DNA from: Trichodelitschia bisporula
Taxonomy: Eukaryota > Ascomycota > Dothideomycetes > Phaeotrichales > Phaeotrichaceae
Direction: 5' to 3'
Assembly: GCA_010356995.1 (NCBI GenBank)
Contig: ML996699.1
Location: 156,999-220,998 of the forward strand
DNA length: 64,000 nucleotides
Shown here: in pieces, positions 57,484 through 64,000 of the stretch
Layout: every line of letters begins with the position of its first letter
Numbering within the stretch: position 1 is the first letter of the stretch
Made by a program: the position numbers and the translations under genes
The notes under the pieces: model-generated
The model's database searches: none
Told to the model about the DNA's origin: nothing
The model's input: only the letters and a program-made list of their open reading frames with translations

Positions 57484-59029
57484 CTAATAAGGGTAATCAA
57501 AAGCGATAAGTGAGCCTACGATGCCCATCACCTCGTCCAGCTCGCCCTTCTTGTTCTTCATTCTGCGTCGGAGTTAGCTATTACGGAAAAGGGGCAGAGA
57601 GGAGAGAGCATACCCCGCGTGGGCGGTGAAGTCGTAGTTTGCCCGGATATACAGCGAATCGCCCTTCTTGATTGGCACGGGGTCGGTGTAGAAGCAACCC
57701 TCCTGGACGTCGATGTGCTCGATATCCGTATTGGTATGGTTCCCCGCGCGCAACTGGCGCTTGTCGTGGCCCATGCCGCCCATGCCATGTCCGCCCATGC
57801 TGTAATGCGGATAGCTAATGCATATGCGCTGATCGTTCTTGAACACCTCGGTGCTAGTACCGCCGTCGTGCATATGGCCGTTGGAGCCCATAATCCAACC
57901 ATTCTTGCGACTAACCCAGGGAATCGAGTACTCGGTGAAGACGGTGCGGACCGGCTGCTGCGACTTGGTGAGGTTGGTCTGGCCGAAGGGATTGACGTCA
58001 GGGACGCCGCTGCAGCGCGGCGGGCCGATGGATGTCCAGACGACCTTGCCCTCCTTGTACTCGGCGGGGAAGCCGTCGATGACGTCGTAGGTCAGCGTCA
58101 GCCACGTCCATTTCTCCTTGTCTTCCATGTTCATCAGCTCCGTGTTGATGAGGAAGGTGTCGCCGGCGCGCAGGTGGTAGCCGGACTTGATGGACGAGTT
58201 TTGCAGGGTGAAGTCGATGTCAGTGCGCTCGTTACCCGTCTCGAAGAGGTGCTCCATGTACCCTTGAAGTCCGTCTGGGCACACGGCGTCCCGAACCTGG
58301 AAGCCGAAGTTGAGCACCACCGCATGGTGGAGCCAGGCCTTAGACGTTAGTTTGGTCGGTTCAAGGCACTAAGACACCTACCCCATTCGCCTGTTTAGCA
58401 ACAGTACCATCCGCATATTCCAGGGAAGCACCAAGGCGCAAAAGAATGCAGTCTCCAGTACACGGCTTTTTCGCATTGACCTTAATCGTGTCCGTCAGCC
58501 CGGACGTGTGCGTCAACTGCGACTCGAGGTTTTTCTCCTATTCCCCATCAGCTTCGATTTCCCTCCGCTCTTTCCACAAGACGTACAGAGGTCGGAGGGA
58601 TGCGATACGGCCCATAGCGAATCTTGTGACGTGTCGCGCCGTTTAAAAGTGGACTCTTCGATGTCTGAACCTCCGGTACTGGGGAAGTTGGCCTTGGTGT
58701 GTTCCATAACTGAACTTCGTTGAGAAGCGAGCCCAGCAGGGCGACCGTGACAGGGTCTGACTGCCGCTTGTTCAAGTCGGACAAGCCGAGCTTGCTCTTC
58801 AGCGCCGGTGATGCATTTTGCAGACGTGCCTCCAGAATCATTCGGCCTTCCGCTCGTCAGCATGCGCCTTGAACCATGGATATTTCCTCAACCTACTCCT
58901 TGACGGCAGCGACTGCAATAATGTGTTCAGAACGTTGGTCTTCGCAAACCGCGCCTCTGCAGTCTGCTCCACGGGCACCGCCGTGACCGCGTACACGCAG
59001 AGAGAAACAAGCAGGGTCCGTAACCTCAT
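57484..59029 (-). CDS. Secreted fungal protein with type II copper-monooxygenase-like histidine motifs
   Basis: Five exons (59029-58897, 58846-58587, 58537-58382, 58338-57614, 57562-57484) join to 450 residues. The N terminus MRLRTLLVSLCVYAVTA is a signal peptide; Lys-Arg sites follow. Then come RYGPYRIPPTS, PCTGDCILL and LEYADGTVAKQANGAWLHHAVVLN, text that I recognise as a conserved secreted fungal family. An HH pair (187-188), an NGHMHDGG motif (His338/His340) and a HYSMGGHGMGGMGH stretch resemble in order the two copper sites of peptidylglycine/dopamine hydroxylases (HH, HxH, Met). Cys residues could pair. The function is not established and the copper idea is inference. The last exon encodes a conserved MKNKKGELDEVMG tail. 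The intron between exons 1 and 2 is fixed by frame and a GCTGAC branch site. Confidence 0.72.
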
Positions 59030-60888
59030 CTTCGATATGAAGAGGTACAGATGAGGGTGGGTGGAAGGGGGGGGGGGACGCGCAAACAGGCGAAAGACAG
59101 GAGCCAACGGATGTCAAAACTTAAACACAGGTTCTCGCTGCTGGCCCACCGTGCTCTCTCTCTCTTCCGCTTCTCTTATTGATCCCTCTCTATACTAGAC
59201 TTATCGTGTAAGAGTGCCGCCGGGGGCTGCGATGGGACTTAAGTCTTAATGTGACCCCCCGCTTTCGCACGAACCTAGTGTCCGCACGGATAGATCCTCA
59301 GCCCGACACACCACATGAACTAACCGTGGCGATAGACGCATCTACCCACATCTCTTAGCAAGAATAGGGAGAACCCAGCGCTTCATTCGTCCGAGTAGCA
59401 TGCCTGTGAGAATGGGAAGAAGGGTCCGAGCCACGGAGTCTGCAATAACAGACGGACAATTGGACCGGGGCGATGTGGCGATGTGGCGAGAATGGCCGTT
59501 AGTTTAAGCGAGTAAAAAGCTTTTGCTCCTCTATGTGAGCATATGTGTATATTGAAAACGCCTAGATCGCCTGCCGCAGATGTGGGAGGGGGTGTCTTGG
59601 CAGGACAAGCAGTCACGGACTCGTCAGACCAGATAATCGCTGAAGAGGTTACCCCAGTCCCAGGTTCATTGGGCATGACAGGCCGGATGCGGGCTTCGAC
59701 TCACTTTCCACGGAAGGATGCAACAATCTAGAACGTCGAGAGTGGTGGGAGATCGGATGAGCCAAGGTGTATATACTACGGCAGACTCCGGCGGATGCGC
59801 GGCGGGGTAGAAAGATCGTAGTGGAAATTTGCGGCCACATGCCATTTCAGCACGTACCAAAGCTAGGCGGGTATTCTGGATAAGCGAGAACCTTGGGGAG
59901 ACTTCTAGGTGACCGACATGCGCTTGAGATGTTGAGGGCAGGACGGAGGAAGCTGGACCGGATGGCGATACGTCTCCCGTGGATACTAGTTCTAACCCAG
60001 AATCCCTAGCGGAACACCGTCACAAATAGCAACCCTAACCATCCTCTCGACATCCTGGCTACGGTAGAGCCGCTTGGAGATGGCATCCAGAATGAAGAAG
60101 AGAAAATTGCTGAGGTTGTCGAGGAGTCAAGAGGGACAGAGGCGAGGTCCAAGCACGTTGTTGCCAATTGATATGGTCCAAGACAAGCCCCACGTCGATG
60201 CGAGGCAGGCCTAATATGTTTCGTCCAATAGGACCATCACAGCCCAAGCCTCCGGTAAACGAACCTCTCAACTCCCTTCAGCCTAAGAGCGGAGAGGGAG
60301 ACAAGGACGCATTGTGGCATCGTACCTGTGATCCTCAGAATCCTCAATATGAGGGAAAGCCTTATACGGCCTTGCATTCCCGGCATCTCCCATTGCTCTC
60401 CAAAGCCAAAGCTAAGACAAGCTCTTTGGCTCCGCCCCAGGTTGGTAGCAATGTAACTCGCGTCCCTGCGTCCCCTAAAAGAGGGTGGAGAGAACGCTAC
60501 GATCTGTCCAACCTTATCAAAACGATCATCTCTAAGAGTGTCACTTGCCCTTCTCGCTACACGCTCGTTCGGAACAACTAACCGAATCTCTTCCACGCCG
60601 TTGGCCTGTCCAGTGAGCATCTCACTTACCCCCTAGGCGGCCAATTCACAAACCCCTGGACGTCCACCGTATGCGCGGAAATGCAGGTACCATATGGCCG
60701 TTAATTAAAGAACCGTTGAGTTTGCGAGAAGGGAACGCGTGGACGGCAGCGCCGCCCCATTGCCCAGCTGGACGCAAATACGCAAAATATAACAGAGTAG
60801 TGAGCCGCCAGTTGTTGACAGTTCCCCGCACTGCGTTCCGAAACAAGGCCCTCGATTATTTCCTCGTGTGCGTCGCATGATAGGCGTC
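59030..60888. other. Intergenic, possible gene remnant at 60237-60620
   Basis: 1.86 kb between divergent secreted-protein genes. A minus-strand frame of 127 codons (60237-60620) starts with a GVEEIRLVVPNERVARRASDTL segment loosely like the helical start of fungal nucleotidyltransferase-like proteins, then loses sense; it may be a remnant or chance. The rest shows only short frames; the stretch before 60877 has no TATA box. Confidence 0.3.
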
Positions 60889-62977
60889 ATGGCGAGGCTC
60901 AGCCAGGCGCGTGGTATGACCAGACTCGTCCGGTGGCTCTGGATCGCCGCCATCTGCTCATCATCCCTATTGGCCACTGCCCGGCCCGAAGACACCTTTG
61001 CATTTTCCGCCGAGGCCATCGAGGCCGCCGCAAGGGCAGAGGCCGTCGACAACCGTGACCTAGGGAACATTGTCCTGCCGGAGAACGACACCTTCTACAC
61101 GGCACCGTCGGGTTTCGAGAAGACCGCTCCGGGTACTATCTTGCGCTCCCGGCCGGTGCCAAACCCGCTTACCATCAACAACAAGGACGCCATCAACGTG
61201 AAGGGAGCATGGCAGATTCAGTACCGTACCCAGAACAGCGTGGGTGAGCCGGAAGCCGCCGTCATGACGGTGTTGGAGCCGTACAATGCCAAGAAGAATA
61301 GCTTGTTGGTCTACCATTACTTCACGGTACGTCCAGCTCAGATATGCTGATACGATGACGCTCGTTGCTAACCGGTGTTGAAGGATTCGTCCTATGGCGG
61401 GTAAGCGCATCCACCCTTGCCCATTTAGGCATCTGTCTTACATGCACAGTTGCGCGCCGTCGATCGCCTTGCAAGTTGGCAACCGACAGGACAATACCTA
61501 TGTCCAGCTCCAGTCCCTCATCGTCGTCGCTGCTCTGAGCCAAGGGTGGTACGTCAGCGTCGCTGACGATGGGGGTCCTCAAGCAGCTTTCGGTATGATC
61601 TCCATGAGATTAGGTCAACCACCTAACGAGAATCAGGCTCCGGCCTCCAAGCAGCATACGCCACGCTGGACAGCATCCGCGCCGTGAAGCAGTCTGGCAA
61701 CATTACCGGACTCAATCCCGATCCCATTACGACGATGTATGGGTACTCGGGTGGTGCATTGACCGGTAGTTGGGTACGTCGATCTCGGTGATTCGGGCTG
61801 AGAACTGACGCTGTTAGACGACGGAAATGCATCCGCTCTATGCCCCAGAACTGAAAATCCACGGCGCAGCACTGGGTGGAAATATCCCTAATATCACGGC
61901 ATTGGTACGGACCTTCAACAAGGGCGACCGTGCCAGCTTTGGACCTCCAATCATTTTGGGGATGTCGCATGACTACAAGAACCTCTCGGACTGGCTGAAG
62001 GAGAACGTCATACCAGGTCAAGAGGCGGCGCTTCGAAAGGCTGACTACCAGTGCTTTGACTCCAATGAAGCCTATGCTCGGACGGAGTTGGGCATATACT
62101 TCAAGCGCACGTACCAGTCGCTGATGGACGATCCCGTCCCTCAAAGCGTATTTTACTGGGGTGGTAGGTGATCATTGCATTGGAGTCCTGGGCTTCAACT
62201 GACGAAGTTAGGCGTCCAGGGATTGCGCGCAGTTCCCAAAGTGCCTTGGTATCTTTACGAGGTATATATATCTGCGCTGAGTTAGAGGCTACGCTAACAC
62301 GTACATAGACAATCTGGGATGACGCGTCACCTGTGGAGCTCACCGACAGACTCGTCGAAAAGTACTGCGCTGCCGGACACAGCATCTATGTTTGTGGCTT
62401 CCCCTACGTTGAGTGCATCGACTGACGTGAATAGTATGAGCGGAATCACCAGAAGCTGAATCACAGCGAGGAGTGCATCGCAGGACTTCCCGGCGCTTTT
62501 GCCTGGCTAAGAGACCGCCACAACGGAATTCCCATCACGCTTGGTTGCAAGACCGTCCAAGTGGATCAGCCATTCTGGGGAGCGCTGACCGATAAGGGCG
62601 GCTTATTGTTGCGCGGCTTGCTGGACGGATTCCTCGCATATCTGGGGCTTCCGGTCGGGCCGGGGTTGTCGCTAACGGCTCCGAAGCTCAAGCCTGCGCC
62701 CGCTGTTTCGGCAGTGCCAGCGGCGGCTCCCAAGGCACCCAGCGCACAAGGAACCTTACCCAGCTTGCCCAAAGCAGCTACCGGACAAAGGCCAGCACCA
62801 AAGGCGACTGCACCAAAGGCTGTTGCTCCCAAGGCGATTGCTCCAAAAGCAGCTGCATCAAAGGCGGCGGCTCCAAAGGGAACAGTTGCGAAGGGGGCCA
62901 CGGCTCCAAAGACGCCCAAGGCGCCAAAAGGAGTTGGCTTCAGCTTTGATGGAGACGGGCTGGACGTGTATGAATAG
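60889..62977 (+). CDS. Secretory lipase (LIP family) with Ala-Pro-Lys-rich C-terminal tail
   Basis: Eight exons (60889-61326, 61384-61400, 61450-61592, 61637-61773, 61818-62163, 62212-62261, 62309-62389, 62435-62977) give 584 residues. A basic start and the core LVRWLWIAAICSSSLLATA form the signal peptide; starts at 60877 and 60916 are also possible. LRSRPVPNP, the WQIQYRTQNSVGEP strand, YHYFTDSSYGGCAPSIAL (oxyanion region), the nucleophile elbow MYGYSGGAL and H-x-x-E near HQKLNHSEECI fit fungal secretory lipases. Asp is probably in the DASPVELTD segment. From about 62676 the protein continues into ~95 residues of APKA/APKx repeats before a VGFSFDGDGLDVYE end, absent in ordinary family members. 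The second exon is only 17 bp. Confidence 0.85.
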
Positions 62978-64000
62978 TATGCATATAGAGGAATTCCAGT
63001 TGGGGATCAATAGATGCATAGAGAGGATATTCCCAATGCTTGGGACACCACAGACTACGCTTCCATTGCGGACATGAGAGTCGTGCCTGCTTCATGCCGC
63101 TCCGCTTTCAGTAAGTCGGCTTGGTAAACGGGATGCACACATAGTGTTGACGGGTGGCTGACATGGTGAAGACGGCTTGTAAAGATGTGCCTTGAGGAAA
63201 TGGAGTTGGAACATCCGTTCACCCAGTTGCAATGAGAAGATGTTTGTCGATATATGTCAGTCCAACTTGACGCAATGACTTGTCTCAGCAATGACGCTGA
63301 ATGATAAACACGTGACAAATTTAAGCCTGGTTGCCGCCTGCCTCTGGTCCTAGAAATGGCTGGATAGAGATTCGAAAGAGGCTGGCATGGAGCACTGGAA
63401 GTGCGATCCGAAACAGATGGTGGAATGAACGAGTCGGGACGAATGGCAAGTGCAGTGTGCAGAATAATTCCCACTACAACTTCCCAAAGAGAATGATCGC
63501 GATGCATCCAACTCTAAGGACTGCAACAGCAGAAGAGTGAATGATCAGGTTCATTGTTTTGGAGGAGTTTGATGTGGTCGACCAGTGACTTTCGTTGCTG
63601 TTGCCGTGGAGCCTGAACGCCATTGGCCTTTTCTTGCCTAGCGGCTGGCTTGCACGGGCCTTGTGGACAAGTGCCCCGGCGGACAAACAAAAGCTCGCGA
63701 ACCTGGTTAACGTCCAAGTCGCCAACCACCTTTCTCCTCCCCCTCACAAAGCCGTGTGTACCTCCACCCACTCACACGTACCTCCTCCTCCTCGCCACTT
63801 CTCTCCCCTTCCTTTCTGCTGCTGCTGTAGAGGTGCTGCCGCTTTCAACCCTCTCCTTTATCTCTGTCAATTTAATCCTCCTGCCATGCTCTAGTCACGC
63901 GAAAGGATCGCCCATCTCGACGTGTCGACCTCCAACCCGTCGCGTGGTGGACCCTCATCGTGGACCCCTCCCAAAACACCAGCCTCTCACCCCACCCTCT
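62978..64000. other. Right edge, no firm gene
   Basis: 1 kb. The last 110 bases are open in one plus frame (AHLDVSTSNPSRGGPSS and further Ser/Pro-rich text) after CT-rich leader-like DNA and a possible acceptor (GCTCTAG), so a gene may begin here and continue beyond 64000. Not enough to call it. The rest shows short frames only. Confidence 0.3.

Overview
This is nuclear DNA of a filamentous ascomycete (Pezizomycotina, most likely Dothideomycetes; the class is inference). Introns are short (about 40-60 bp) with GTATGT/GTAAGT-type donors, CTAAC/CTGAC branch sites and YAG acceptors. Families such as SAC7-type RhoGAP, a fungal YANK kinase, ICP55, cutinase, secretory lipase and GPI phospholipase B are typical of this group. 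I see no tRNA, rRNA, CRISPR array or intact transposon.

Left part (1-21 kb): the window opens inside a minus-strand gene with a PNP_UDP (nucleoside phosphorylase-like) domain of the type found at the N terminus of fungal NLR-like proteins. Next come an unknown membrane-anchored protein, a GPI-anchored Ser/Thr-rich wall protein and a SAC7-like RhoGAP. They are followed by the mitochondrial chaperone TIM9, a possible 41-residue protein and the ribosome-rescue GTPase HBS1. From 18.3 to 21 kb lies a duplicated locus: repeated promoter modules and two tandem copies of a retropepsin-like gene with paralogous introns, both copies damaged.

Middle (21-46 kb): a CorA-like membrane protein, phospholipase B, and a cytochrome b5/flavin 2-hydroxyacid dehydrogenase. 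A decayed tandem duplication of a helical protein gene follows, one copy carrying a 96-bp hairpin insertion that the other lacks. Then come a cutinase-family esterase with a basic Gly/Met/Pro-rich insertion inside its catalytic domain, DNA polymerase alpha subunit B, a Sec14-like protein, ribosomal protein S29, a stand-alone methyltransferase and two convergent protein kinases.

Right part (46-64 kb): about 6.8 kb without a convincing gene, then a divergent pair, the intermediate-cleaving peptidase ICP55 and a SIRT5-like sirtuin, both probably mitochondrial. A secreted protein with HH and HxH motifs resembling type II copper monooxygenases and a secretory lipase with an Ala-Pro-Lys-rich tail complete the window.

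The genes are mostly independent housekeeping and secreted-enzyme genes, with no biosynthetic cluster. The unusual material is the edge NLR-type gene, the two decayed tandem duplications, the 96-bp element, and the basic low-complexity additions on two separate lipolytic enzymes. All exon models were derived by hand from splice signals and reading frame; no homology search was run, so family names rest on recognised motifs.
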